Origin: Planococcus antarcticus DSM 14505
GTDB taxonomy: Bacteria; Bacillota; Bacilli; Bacillales_A; Planococcaceae
Length of the DNA stretch: 64,000 nucleotides
Assembly: GCF_001687565.2 (NCBI RefSeq)
Contig: NZ_CP016534.2
Location: forward strand, 3,042,501-3,106,500
Direction: 5' to 3'
This document shows, piece after piece, positions 7,160-15,127 of this stretch. Below the pieces are notes generated by a model. It worked only from the letters and a program-made list of their open reading frames with translations. It made no database searches and was not told where the DNA came from. How positions within the stretch are numbered: position 1 is the stretch's first letter; each line of letters begins with the position of its first letter. A program made the translations under genes and the position numbers.

Positions 7160-8719
7160 ATGAGTTTATTGACAGTAGAAAATTTAAGCCACACGTTCGG
7201 TGACCGGACTCTTTTCAACGATGTATCGTTCCGATTGGTTGAAGGCGAACATGTTGGATTAGTCGGAGCCAATGGTGTCGGGAAATCGACAATGATGAAT
7301 ATTTTAACAGGCAAAATCATCCATGATGATGGACGCGTAGAATGGCAGCCACGGACCCATTACGGTTACTTGGATCAGCACACGCAGCTTCAGCCTGGGC
7401 GCACAATCCGTGAAACTCTTCAAGATGCGTTCCTGCCTCTTTACAAAAAAGAAGCGGAATTGAACGATGTCGCCATGCAAATGGGCGATGCTGACCCTGA
7501 ACGACTGGAAGAGCTACTAGAGCAGATGGCGGAAGCACAGGACGCTTTGGATGCTGGAGACTTTTACACGCTAGACGGCAAAATCGAAGAGATTTCACGC
7601 GGCTTAGGTCTTGATGCAGTCGGACTTGATCGCAACGTTGAAGCTCTTTCTGGTGGCCAGCGTACAAAGCTATTGCTTGCGAAACTGTTGCTTGAAAAGC
7701 CAAAGGTCTTGCTTTTGGATGAGCCGACAAACTATCTCGACGAAGAACATATTCAATGGCTCGTCAACTATTTGAAAAACTATCCGTATGCGTTTCTATT
7801 GATTTCGCATGACACGGAATTTATGAGCAGTGTTACTAGCATCATTTTCCATTTGGAGTTTTCACGTTTATCACGTTACACTGCCACTTACGAAAAATTT
7901 GTCGAACTTGCAGAATTGAGCAAACAGCAGCATTTGGATGCTTATGAAAGACAGGAAGATATGATTAAAAAAACGGAGACCTTTATTGCGAAAAACAAAG
8001 CGCGTGCTTCTACAACTGGTCGTGCTAAGTCCCGCCAGAAACAACTGGATCGCATGGACCGTATCGAAAAGCCTGAAGTTGCAGCAAAACCGCAATTTGC
8101 TTTTAAAGAAACACGTAGCCCGAGTCGTTATGTCGTTGAAGCGGAAGCCTTATCTATTGGCTATGAAAAACCACTTCTTCCACCATTGACGTTTATGATT
8201 GAACGAGGGGAAAAAATTGCACTTGTCGGCATGAATGGTGTCGGTAAATCGACGCTACTCAAAACGATGCTTGGCAAAATCAAACCACTTGATGGCGACG
8301 TTCTACGCGGTGAATATTTGACATCGAGTTATTTCGAACAGGAAGTCAAGGCCCCGACTCATACGCCACTTGACGAAATTTGGGCGGCTTATCCAAGCAT
8401 GGACCAAGGCCAAGTACGCGGTGCACTTGCCCGTACAGGTTTGAAAAACGAGCATATCTCCCGTCCAATGACGCAGCTGAGCGGTGGCGAACAAGCCAAA
8501 GTCCGCCTGTGCAAATTGATGATGGAAGAAAGCAATTGGCTAATTTTCGATGAGCCTACAAATCACTTGGACATCGATGCAAAAGCTGAGTTAAAACGCG
8601 CAATGCAAGCTTACAAAGGCACAATCGTTTTAGTAAGCCACGAGCCTGAATTTTATGAAGGACTGGCTACAAAGGTTTGGGACGTTGAAGAATGGATTGC
8701 GGCTGGCGAACAAGACTAA
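7160..8719 (+). CDS. ABC-F family ATPase (YkpA/YbiT-like)
   Basis: A 519-residue soluble tandem ABC protein. Domain 1 has Walker A GANGVGKST (about 36-44), signature LSGGQRTKLLL and Walker B LLLDEPTNYLD. Domain 2 has GMNGVGKST, LSGGEQAKVRL and LIFDEPTNHLD. A charged linker (residues about 240-310) joins them. There are no membrane segments, so it belongs to the ABC-F translation-factor family that acts on the ribosome, closest in architecture to YkpA of B. subtilis. It lacks the long interdomain arm of antibiotic-resistance members, so a resistance role is not indicated. It ends in a strong terminator shared with the opposing PLD gene. Confidence 0.93.
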   Translation: MSLLTVENLSHTFGDRTLFNDVSFRLVEGEHVGLVGANGVGKSTMMNILTGKIIHDDGRVEWQPRTHYGYLDQHTQLQPGRTIRETLQDAFLPLYKKEAELNDVAMQMGDADPERLEELLEQMAEAQDALDAGDFYTLDGKIEEISRGLGLDAVGLDRNVEALSGGQRTKLLLAKLLLEKPKVLLLDEPTNYLDEEHIQWLVNYLKNYPYAFLLISHDTEFMSSVTSIIFHLEFSRLSRYTATYEKFVELAELSKQQHLDAYERQEDMIKKTETFIAKNKARASTTGRAKSRQKQLDRMDRIEKPEVAAKPQFAFKETRSPSRYVVEAEALSIGYEKPLLPPLTFMIERGEKIALVGMNGVGKSTLLKTMLGKIKPLDGDVLRGEYLTSSYFEQEVKAPTHTPLDEIWAAYPSMDQGQVRGALARTGLKNEHISRPMTQLSGGEQAKVRLCKLMMEESNWLIFDEPTNHLDIDAKAELKRAMQAYKGTIVLVSHEPEFYEGLATKVWDVEEWIAAGEQD

Positions 8720-8734
8720 TCATAAAAATAGATG

Positions 8735-8773
8735 AAAAAGCTTCTTCTGAAAAACCAGAAGAAGCTTTTTTTT
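8735..8773 (+). terminator. Terminator of the ABC-F gene
   Basis: AAAGCTTCTTCTG and CAGAAGAAGCTTT pair around a short loop, followed by a T run that reaches the end of the convergent PLD gene. Confidence 0.85.
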
Positions 8774-10226
8774 AGTAGGTCGTCAATTTGAACAATTTTT
8801 GAAATCCATAGATTCCACGCTGCCAGAATGTGAAATTGTCTTGGTATTCTTCGGCCTCCAGCGTATACAGGGCGTCTTCGTTATCCCATAGCCGATCAAA
8901 ATAAGTTTCCATGTCCCCGGTCAGTTCGCTATTATTCGGCGCCTCAATCCGAATATTGCTTTCCAGGTTGTAATCATTGAACGCTCGCTCCGTATAGTTA
9001 GTCGAACCACCCGAGATGACTGTTTCACCCTGAGTTTGAATCATGATGGATTTTGTGTGGAACTGTCCGACGACGGCATTATACCAGCGGACTTGCAGAT
9101 TTCCATCCGATTCTGCCAGCATTTCGTGGACCACTGGCCGATTTGGCAAACCGGTTTTTTCGGTACCAAAAGCATTTTCATTAGCATCCAGAATCAAGCG
9201 CACAGTGACCCCGCGATTGGCAGCATCCGTCAATGCACTAACGACACTGCTTTCCGCAATATAGAACATCGCCAATTGGATTAAATCGCCTTCTGCCGTT
9301 TTCTCAATATCTGAAAGCAGTGCATTCAACACTTTCCGTTCCGTCAGGTATTGTACCTGGTACTCTCCTTGTTGTTGGACTGCCTCAATTCTGGGCAGGT
9401 CCGGACCGCCCGAAAATCGGGAAACTGCTTCTTCTGACTCCAGAATATCATTTAGCACAGGACCACTGACTTTAAAAGCCATGTTGCCGTGCAAGCCACT
9501 AGCATTATGGGGATTCGCTGAACTAATCAAAGCTTCTTTTTCTGTAATAATGGTTTTTCGGTGATTAGCTTTAATGTTCATCATCTTCAAGTAAGAAGAT
9601 ACCGTTAAATCAGGTGCATCACTCGACATTCCATTCGGCACCCACCCTCTGCCGCCAGCATCAAACCACTGGAAAATCACGCGGTAAAGTCCGGAGTAAA
9701 GGGGTGTGGAGTCGCGCAGCTTGTCCAGGTCTGTAACAACAACCTCGACACCTTCGTCTTCCAGCGTAGCCAAAAACTGATTTTCATAGGATCCATAGCC
9801 ATAATTCAGTGGATCGGTAATAAAGTAAATCGGAAAATCCGGATCTTTTTCTTTTTTGTCCAATAAATGATCTGTCAACGTCTCCGCAACTGCTGGAAAA
9901 TTCGTATCCTGATCATTGTAATTATCGAAAAGAAATAAATCGAGAACGATAAATTCTTCAGCCTCATCAATCATGCTGTAAATTTCGTTGAATATCCGCA
10001 ATTCACTCTCAGTTTCCGTACCTTTTTTATCTTGTGCATAAGATAAGTCATAAATCATTTCAACTTGTTCGACTGTATGGAGGTCTCCTGCACTTGAAAT
10101 ACCTTCAGGCAAAGGCTTGAAAGTCTGCCACACGATGACCGCAATATACAGGAAAGCCAGAATACCGACGCTGCCCATGACAATCCGCCTTCTTCTGCTC
10201 CAATTTTGAAATTTTCTCTTTTTCAT
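8772..10226 (-). CDS. Membrane-anchored phospholipase D-family protein
   Basis: A 484-residue protein with a basic N-terminus and one transmembrane helix (about 15-32), then an extracytoplasmic catalytic region. Two HKD motifs are visible: NHRKTIITEKEALISSAN (about 222) and FHTKSIMI...GSTN (about 390). This arrangement is typical of cardiolipin-synthase/PLD-type phosphatidyl transferases, but the protein is not a canonical Cls, which has two N-terminal helices and another spacing. The substrate is unknown. It starts behind GAGGGGG; a TATAAT-like box lies at 10247-10252. The gene lies 91 bp downstream of an ECF sigma factor gene and is separated from it by a terminator. Confidence 0.85.
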   Translation of the reverse strand: MKKRKFQNWSRRRRIVMGSVGILAFLYIAVIVWQTFKPLPEGISSAGDLHTVEQVEMIYDLSYAQDKKGTETESELRIFNEIYSMIDEAEEFIVLDLFLFDNYNDQDTNFPAVAETLTDHLLDKKEKDPDFPIYFITDPLNYGYGSYENQFLATLEDEGVEVVVTDLDKLRDSTPLYSGLYRVIFQWFDAGGRGWVPNGMSSDAPDLTVSSYLKMMNIKANHRKTIITEKEALISSANPHNASGLHGNMAFKVSGPVLNDILESEEAVSRFSGGPDLPRIEAVQQQGEYQVQYLTERKVLNALLSDIEKTAEGDLIQLAMFYIAESSVVSALTDAANRGVTVRLILDANENAFGTEKTGLPNRPVVHEMLAESDGNLQVRWYNAVVGQFHTKSIMIQTQGETVISGGSTNYTERAFNDYNLESNIRIEAPNNSELTGDMETYFDRLWDNEDALYTLEAEEYQDNFTFWQRGIYGFQKLFKLTTY

Positions 10227-10292
10227 GAACTTTCCCCCTCTTGTTTATTATAACTAGTGTGAGGATAAAATTCTTATAATATTTTCCATAAA

Positions 10293-10318
10293 AAAACAAC
10301 CGAAAATTCGGTTGTTTT
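10293..10318 (-). terminator. Terminator of the ECF sigma gene
   Basis: AAAACAACCGAA and TTCGGTTGTTTT pair perfectly around AA, flanked by A and T runs. It begins at the sigma-factor stop codon. Confidence 0.85.
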
Positions 10319-10854
10319 TAAGTCGCTACGACATATTCACGCGTCCGGTCGTCTTCCATCAGCATATCCTTTAATCGCTGCTTGCCGCGGAACAAGCGAG
10401 ATTTCACAGTACCGATCGATACTTTCATCGCATCTGCAATTTCAATCAGCGAATATTGATGCACATAAAAATAAAGGATGGTTGTGCGGTAAATAGCATC
10501 TAATTCTGAAATTTTATGGCGAATCATCACCGAAACATCCTGTTTTTCCAGTAGCTCGGCCACACCCGTTGAATCAGAAGCGATCAAATCCAGCAACGAT
10601 ACATCCAAGCCTTCTGGCTGTTGAATCAAATGCTTGCTTCGTCTTACATTTTTGCGGTAACGATCACGGAACGTGTTCATACAAATTGTCGTCAGCCATG
10701 CTTTTACATGATCCACTTCAGCAATAGAAGATTCATAGCGTACGACTTTCAGCCAAACTTCCTGCATTAAATCTTCAGCTTCCGCTTTATTGCGTGTCAG
10801 CTTCAAGCATAAATGATAAATGTACCGATTGTATTCTGTGTATAGCGTTTCCAT
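10318..10854 (-). CDS. ECF-type RNA polymerase sigma factor
   Basis: A 178-residue sigma-70 family ECF factor. Region 2 is at about 1-75 (YIYHLCLKLTRNKAEAEDLMQEVWLKV) and region 4 at about 110-165 (ISELDAIYRTTILYFYVHQYSLIEIADAMKVSIGTVKSRLFRGK...). The start follows GGGGG by seven bases. No anti-sigma gene is adjacent: upstream is a 480-bp gene-poor stretch and downstream is the PLD gene. The regulon cannot be read from this window; PLD is a candidate only by proximity. Confidence 0.9.
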   Translation of the reverse strand: METLYTEYNRYIYHLCLKLTRNKAEAEDLMQEVWLKVVRYESSIAEVDHVKAWLTTICMNTFRDRYRKNVRRSKHLIQQPEGLDVSLLDLIASDSTGVAELLEKQDVSVMIRHKISELDAIYRTTILYFYVHQYSLIEIADAMKVSIGTVKSRLFRGKQRLKDMLMEDDRTREYVVAT

Positions 10855-11054
10855 GATCGTGCCCCCGTCCGTTCTACTTGTCCAGCAAAGCCATCAATGC
10901 TTCCGCCTTCTCTTATACCCTTATATTGACGGAAGTTTACCTTTCACTCTATCGCTTCCGCTTTCATTCTCCTTACAAATGTGTAATATTGGGAACCTGC
11001 AGTTTGTGCATCTGTAGGGTGAACTTAAGAATCATTTTTCTAATACATCACTTT

Positions 11055-11214
11055 GGGTAGAGCAATGATGATTGCTCCTGCACAAGCCCATCGCCAAGGA
11101 AGACCCCGGATTGTCCGATCCTCCTTGGCCCTCGGTATGAGCCGAGAAAGACCACTCATCTCACAACTTCGCCTAGCTCGTGAACGCGCCGGCGCTGAAT
11201 TAGTAAATACTTAA
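11055..11214 (+). repeat. Dispersed repeat family member R1
   Basis: Bases 11060-11100 (core CCTGCACAAGCCCATCGCC) match the complement of 17392-17432 over about 40 bp with few changes. The end (CGTGAACGCGCCGGCGCTGA) matches the CGTGGACGCGCC module at 24660 and 35695. An internal hairpin (CCAAGGA...TCCTTGG) spans about 11094-11128. The whole member is one open reading frame (see next entry). Confidence 0.65.
11065..11214 (+). CDS. Doubtful 49-residue reading frame within repeat R1
   Basis: Open frame starting MMIAPAQAHRQGRPRIV and ending AELVNT, arginine-rich and basic. The related repeat at 17370-17423 (complement) encodes VIVPAQAHRQALRNLVR; two of the three base differences inside the shared APAQAHRQ stretch are silent. 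The ribosome site is poor (GGGTAGAGCA). It may be a chance frame in a structured repeat or a short peptide carried by the element. No function is recognised. Confidence 0.22.
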   Translation: MMIAPAQAHRQGRPRIVRSSLALGMSRERPLISQLRLARERAGAELVNT

Positions 11215-11305
11215 ACTCTTTTTGTTATCTTATGGTATATCAACAGATAAGAATTATTAGTTCAAGGAATATATTTTCCCCCTGCACATTAAAATCGAAT
11301 CAAAG

Positions 11306-11337
11306 AAAAAATCCCTGTCCGAAGACAGGGATTTTTT
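11306..11337 (-). terminator. Terminator of the CNNM/CorC gene
   Basis: AAAAAATCCCTGTC and GACAGGGATTTTTT form a 14-bp perfect stem around CGAA, immediately after the stop codon. Confidence 0.9.
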
Positions 11338-12580
11338 ATGCTAATACTTCTTCTTTATCTGTTTTTGTAATCGTTAAGCGGACGATACGGTTACGGTCCA
11401 TTTCGTTGACTTCAACATGAAGGTTTTCGTATGTAAACTGCTCGCCCTCATCCGGCACATGCCCCAGCTGCTGCATGACAAAGCCTGCGATGGTGTCATG
11501 GTCATTCGGCACTTCTACTTTGAACATGTCATTGACGTCTTCAATTTCGAGGCGGCCATGGCACGCCAATATCTTGTCCGTCATTTCAAAGACCAACTCA
11601 TCGTCTTCTTCATCTGTTTCATCTTCAATATCCTGGCCGATCATTTCTTCAATAATGTCTTCATGTGTGACAATACCAAGTGTTCCACCGTATTCATCCA
11701 AAATAACAGCCATATGCTTTTTCTTTGCCATCATCATTTTAAAGACTTTTTCCACACTAACCGATTGAACCACGAACAATGGATTATCGTCCATCAGTTC
11801 TTCCAGCGTCAAATTCGGATTCATCGACCATTCGATCAGTTTTTTCGAATAAAACAAGCCCACGACATTATCCATACTTTCTTCATACACAGGATAACGG
11901 GTGTAGGAAGAATCCAGGATTAAGTCCCGAACCTCTTCATAGGTCGAGTCGATAGCAATACCTACCGTATCGGTTCGGTGAGTGGACATGACATCCGATA
12001 CATCTTTATGGGGGAAATCCAGAACCCCTTTGATGCGTTCGGATTCATCTTCTTCAAACGTACCTTCAGTAGAGGCGATATCAACCATCGTACGCAATTC
12101 CTCTTTGGTCATGCTCGCTTCCTTCACTGTGCCTTTTGAAATGATGCGAATGAAGATATTCGTAAATTGCGCCAACATCCAGGTTAATGGCTTTAAGATG
12201 ACCACCAAAAAGCTGATGACCGGAAGCACGATATACGCCACTTTATCAGAGAATGTAGCTGCAATTGTTTTGGGTAGCACTTCTCCGAAAATAATCAGAA
12301 CAATTGTTAAAATGGCAGTGGCAAGACCAACTTCCCATCCTCTGGTGATAGCAATCGTCGTCACCAATGTTGGCAGCATGATGTTGGCAATGTTATTTCC
12401 GATTAAGATTGTTGTAATCATTCGGTCCGGCTTCGCAATTAACTTCTGCAGTTTCTGCGCCTTGACGTCACCTTGCTCTGAGCGAAGCTGGACCTTCATC
12501 CTATTTACTGCAGTCAATGCCGTTTCGCTTCCCGATAAGAAGAACGACATCATTAAAAAGATACCTAATGCTATAAACAA
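11336..12580 (-). CDS. CNNM/CorC-family membrane protein (hemolysin C-like)
   Basis: A 414-residue protein with a DUF21/CNNM transmembrane domain (about 1-185), a CBS pair (about 195-315, VMSTHRTDTVGI and HMAVILDEYGGTLGIVTHEDIIEE) and a C-terminal CorC_HlyC domain. Members act as Mg2+/cation exporters or regulators; the old name hemolysin is misleading. I chose TTG at 12578-12580 because GGAGG lies eight bases before it; an ATG nine codons upstream would place that site inside the coding sequence. The acidic DETDEEDDE stretch near residue 330 is a linker. Confidence 0.88.
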   Translation of the reverse strand: MFIALGIFLMMSFFLSGSETALTAVNRMKVQLRSEQGDVKAQKLQKLIAKPDRMITTILIGNNIANIMLPTLVTTIAITRGWEVGLATAILTIVLIIFGEVLPKTIAATFSDKVAYIVLPVISFLVVILKPLTWMLAQFTNIFIRIISKGTVKEASMTKEELRTMVDIASTEGTFEEDESERIKGVLDFPHKDVSDVMSTHRTDTVGIAIDSTYEEVRDLILDSSYTRYPVYEESMDNVVGLFYSKKLIEWSMNPNLTLEELMDDNPLFVVQSVSVEKVFKMMMAKKKHMAVILDEYGGTLGIVTHEDIIEEMIGQDIEDETDEEDDELVFEMTDKILACHGRLEIEDVNDMFKVEVPNDHDTIAGFVMQQLGHVPDEGEQFTYENLHVEVNEMDRNRIVRLTITKTDKEEVLA

Positions 12581-12729
12581 GTTTATTTCCTCCAGTATCA
12601 TAAGCACATAATTTTATGAACTCTTTCCGTATTGAACACTATACCATAGCCAATTTCCGCTTGTCGAAAACCAAAACTTGGTATGTTATACTTTTTTCAT
12701 ATTCTAATTTAACGAATCGAGGGATCTTG

Positions 12730-14106
12730 ATGAACGCTCAAACCATAGACCAATACTTTAAAGACAACCGGGAATCTCACCTGGAAGAATTAAAATCATT
12801 TTTGCGCATCCCTTCTGTCAGTTCTTTATCCGAACATAGAGCAGATATGCAAAAAGGTGCAGAATGGCTGATTACTGCAATGGAAAGTGCTGGTATGGAA
12901 AACGCAAAAATCGATGAGACTGATGGACATCCGGTCGTTTATGCCGACTGGCTTCATGCAGAAGGCAAACCGACAGTGCTGGTATACGGCCATTACGATG
13001 TCCAGCCGGTAGATCCCTTGCATCTCTGGGAGTCAGCTCCTTTTGAACCGCAAGTGCGCGACAACAAACTCTATGCCCGCGGTGCAAGTGACGATAAAGG
13101 CCAGGTTTTCATGCACATCAAGGCGGTTGAAGCTCTGTTGAAGCTAAATGGTGATTTGCCGGTCAACATTAAATTCATCATTGAAGGCGAAGAAGAAATT
13201 GGCAGCCCGAACCTTCCGAAATACGTGGAAGAAAATCAGGAGTTACTGAAGGCTGATGTCATCGTCATTTCCGATACTGGTATGCAAGGTCCAGGACGTC
13301 CAGCGGTCTGCTACGGTCTTCGCGGACTTGCCGGCATCCAAATTGATGTCAAAGGGCCAAAAGGCGATTTGCATTCTGGACTTTACGGCGGCGCAGTTCA
13401 AAATCCATTGCACGCCATCGTGGAAATCCTGCAGTCGTTTCGCGACCAAGAAGGACTAATCCAAGTAGAAGGCTTTTATGATGACGTACTCGAAGTCTCC
13501 GACAAAGAGCGTGAAGAATTTGCAGCACTTGAATTTGATCTTGAACACGAGAAAAAAGAAATCGGCATTTCAGAGGACTTTGGCGAGAAAGGCTATTCTT
13601 TCGTTGAACGTACATGGATTCGCCCAACACTTGAAGTCAACGGCATTACCGGCGGCTTTTCCGGCGAAGGCATCAAAACGGTGCTTCCTGCAGAAGCCAG
13701 CACCAAAATTACATGCCGCCTGGTGCCAAACCAGGATCCAGACGACATCGTCGCAAAACTAAAAACACATGTGGATTCTCACAAACCAGCTGGCGTTACC
13801 GTCGAAATTTCCGAGTTTGATAAAGGAAAACCGTTCCTAACGCCTTATGATCATCCTGCCATCCAGGCAGCTGGCCGCTCTTACGAGAAAATATACGGTG
13901 TGCCGACCGCATTTACACGAATGGGCGGTTCGATTCCGATTGTTGCCGCATTCGATGAGATTCTCGGCTTGCCTATCGTTCTCATGGGCTTCGGACTTGC
14001 ATCTGAAAATTTCCATGCACCAAATGAACATTTCCACTTGGAGAATTTTGATAAAGGGCTTCGTGTCATTAGCGATTACCTTTTCGAAGCTGCAGAGTTA
14101 AACTAA
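12730..14106 (+). CDS. M20 family dipeptidase
   Basis: A 458-residue zinc dipeptidase of the M20 family (carnosinase/DapE-like fold). Visible metal-site motifs are GHYDVQP (about residue 87), ARGASDDKG (118), EGEEEIGSP (153) and the dimerisation/catalytic region HSGLYGG (about 216). It hydrolyses dipeptides or N-acyl amino acids in the cytoplasm; the exact substrate is unknown. The ATG at 12730 follows CGAGGG; the open frame extends upstream but without a start supported by a ribosome site. A strong terminator follows. Confidence 0.9.
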   Translation: MNAQTIDQYFKDNRESHLEELKSFLRIPSVSSLSEHRADMQKGAEWLITAMESAGMENAKIDETDGHPVVYADWLHAEGKPTVLVYGHYDVQPVDPLHLWESAPFEPQVRDNKLYARGASDDKGQVFMHIKAVEALLKLNGDLPVNIKFIIEGEEEIGSPNLPKYVEENQELLKADVIVISDTGMQGPGRPAVCYGLRGLAGIQIDVKGPKGDLHSGLYGGAVQNPLHAIVEILQSFRDQEGLIQVEGFYDDVLEVSDKEREEFAALEFDLEHEKKEIGISEDFGEKGYSFVERTWIRPTLEVNGITGGFSGEGIKTVLPAEASTKITCRLVPNQDPDDIVAKLKTHVDSHKPAGVTVEISEFDKGKPFLTPYDHPAIQAAGRSYEKIYGVPTAFTRMGGSIPIVAAFDEILGLPIVLMGFGLASENFHAPNEHFHLENFDKGLRVISDYLFEAAELN

Positions 14107-14117
14107 TTCTTATCCAT

Positions 14118-14170
14118 AAAAGGGCTGTCCCAAAAGGTCATGAAAAATGACTTTTGGTGATAGCCCTTTT
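14118..14170 (+). terminator. Terminator of the M20 dipeptidase
   Basis: AAAAGGGCT...CCAAAAGGTCAT pairs with ATGACTTTTGG...AGCCCTTTT in a long, slightly bulged hairpin ending in T residues. Confidence 0.75.
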
Positions 14171-14204
14171 GTTATTCTAAAAAAAGAACCGGTTGATTTC
14201 TATT

Positions 14205-14310
14205 TCGTCGGACGCTTTCCGCGCGCACGTCTTCAGCCGCTGCGCTCAGTCCAGTGTCTTCAGCGCGTCTTGCTCTGCTGCTCCCTGGGAGTCACCGCCT
14301 CCATCCAAGC
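14205..14310. repeat. Bacillales-type intergenic repeat (GGACGCTTTCCGCG class)
   Basis: GGACGCTTTCCGCGCGCACG...TCTTCAGCC...GGGAGTCACCGCC resembles GC-rich intergenic sequences that I know to be scattered in Bacillaceae genomes. It is unrelated to the TIR-bearing family elsewhere in this window. The 14107-14395 gap contains only this and the dipeptidase terminator. Confidence 0.45.
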
Positions 14311-14395
14311 AGCCAGTTCTAAAATACATACAAAAAATCGTCCATTCCTGTAAAATGAAAGTTACCATACCACCACTACAGAAAGGACGATTTTT

Positions 14396-14461
14396 ATGTG
14401 CAATTTCAAGACTAATCCCCCTTTCTCCTCTGTTATCACTTTGAAACTGGAGGCTTACTAA
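14396..14461 (+). CDS. 21-residue ORF coupled to the PlsY-like gene
   Basis: ATG TGC ... TAA encodes MCNFKTNPPFSSVITLKLEAY. It has a good ribosome site (AAAGGACG, six bases before ATG), and its stop overlaps the next start in TAATG, suggesting translational coupling. It may be a leader peptide or the remnant 5' end of a larger gene. No match recognised. Confidence 0.35.
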   Translation: MCNFKTNPPFSSVITLKLEAY

Positions 14462-15033
14462 TGATCGTTTACTGGCTACTGTCCTATTGTATCGGTAATT
14501 TCCTGACAGCTTGGTGGATCGGTAAGTGGAAAGGCATCGATTTGCGGCAGCAGCGCAGCGGTAATCTAGGTGCCAGAAACGCTGGTGCTATTCTCGGTAA
14601 GCCTGCCTTTTTGTTGACCTTTCTCGGTGACGCTAGCAAAGGCGCGATTGTTGTCTGGATCGGTTTTTTTTATAATTTCCCTATTTGGCAAATAGCCGTG
14701 GCAGGATTGGCTGTCATCCTTGGCCATATGTTCCCTTTTTGGCTCAAATACCGTGGCGGCAAAGGAATTGCAACTTTTATCGGTATCACCTTCTGTCTAA
14801 CGCCCGATTTGTTTTTGGCTATGCTTATCTTGTTTCTCGCATTTTTCCCTTGGTTCAAAAGTTCAACTTTGTCGATGCTTGCCAGTTTTGCAGGTTTTAT
14901 CGTGATGTCTATTATTTTGCAGGTATGGCCAATCACCTTACCTTTGATTGTGGCTATTATCATTATTGTAATTAAGCACAAAAGCGATATCCGAGAATCG
15001 TTCAATAGCCGGTTTCGCTCGCCCCCAGTGTAG
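14461..15033 (+). CDS. PlsY-like glycerol-3-phosphate acyltransferase paralogue
   Basis: A 190-residue membrane protein with about five hydrophobic helices. It carries the PlsY motifs RSGNLGARNAG (about 32-42), DASKG (58) and GHMFPFWLKYRGGKGIAT (88-105). PlsY transfers acyl groups from acyl-phosphate to glycerol-3-phosphate at the inner membrane, the first step of phospholipid synthesis. The normal RSGNIGATN is changed to RSGNLGARN, so it is a divergent paralogue; a second one lies at 59053. The downstream DegV protein is a fatty-acid binder that could feed the same pathway. Confidence 0.8.
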   Translation: MIVYWLLSYCIGNFLTAWWIGKWKGIDLRQQRSGNLGARNAGAILGKPAFLLTFLGDASKGAIVVWIGFFYNFPIWQIAVAGLAVILGHMFPFWLKYRGGKGIATFIGITFCLTPDLFLAMLILFLAFFPWFKSSTLSMLASFAGFIVMSIILQVWPITLPLIVAIIIIVIKHKSDIRESFNSRFRSPPV

Positions 15034-15078
15034 AAAATTTGGTTTATACAGCTATTAATACCGTTGAACTATTATACG

Positions 15079-15087
15079 TGTTATAAT
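15079..15087 (+). promoter_or_regulatory. Extended -10 promoter upstream of the DegV gene
   Basis: TG-T-TATAAT at 15079-15087 is a consensus extended -10 element 41 bp before the DegV start. No -35 box is obvious at the correct distance. Confidence 0.45.
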
Positions 15088-15127
15088 TTTATTATTCTAA
15101 TCATTCTAATAAAAGGGGGGTTTTTTT

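Larger units (their letters stand above)
10855..11305. other. Gene-poor stretch upstream of the sigma gene
   Basis: About 450 bp without a confident gene. The part nearest the sigma gene should hold its promoter, but I see no convincing box pair. The part from about 11055 onward is a member of the dispersed repeat family. Confidence 0.6.

Noticed and set aside
11417..12611. Plus-strand frames of 168 and 209 residues opposite the CNNM gene
   Set aside because: They lie wholly in antisense to a conserved coding sequence and have no start signals or recognisable domains.
12616..12729. N-terminal extension of the M20 dipeptidase
   Set aside because: The extra 38 codons include no ribosome site and overlap the promoter region; ATG 12730 has a good site and fits the family start.
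14118..14460. Degenerate insertion sequence upstream of the PlsY-like gene
   Set aside because: The segment has repeat-like GC-rich text, but I could not find inverted ends or any transposase-coding remnant longer than the 21-residue ORF.
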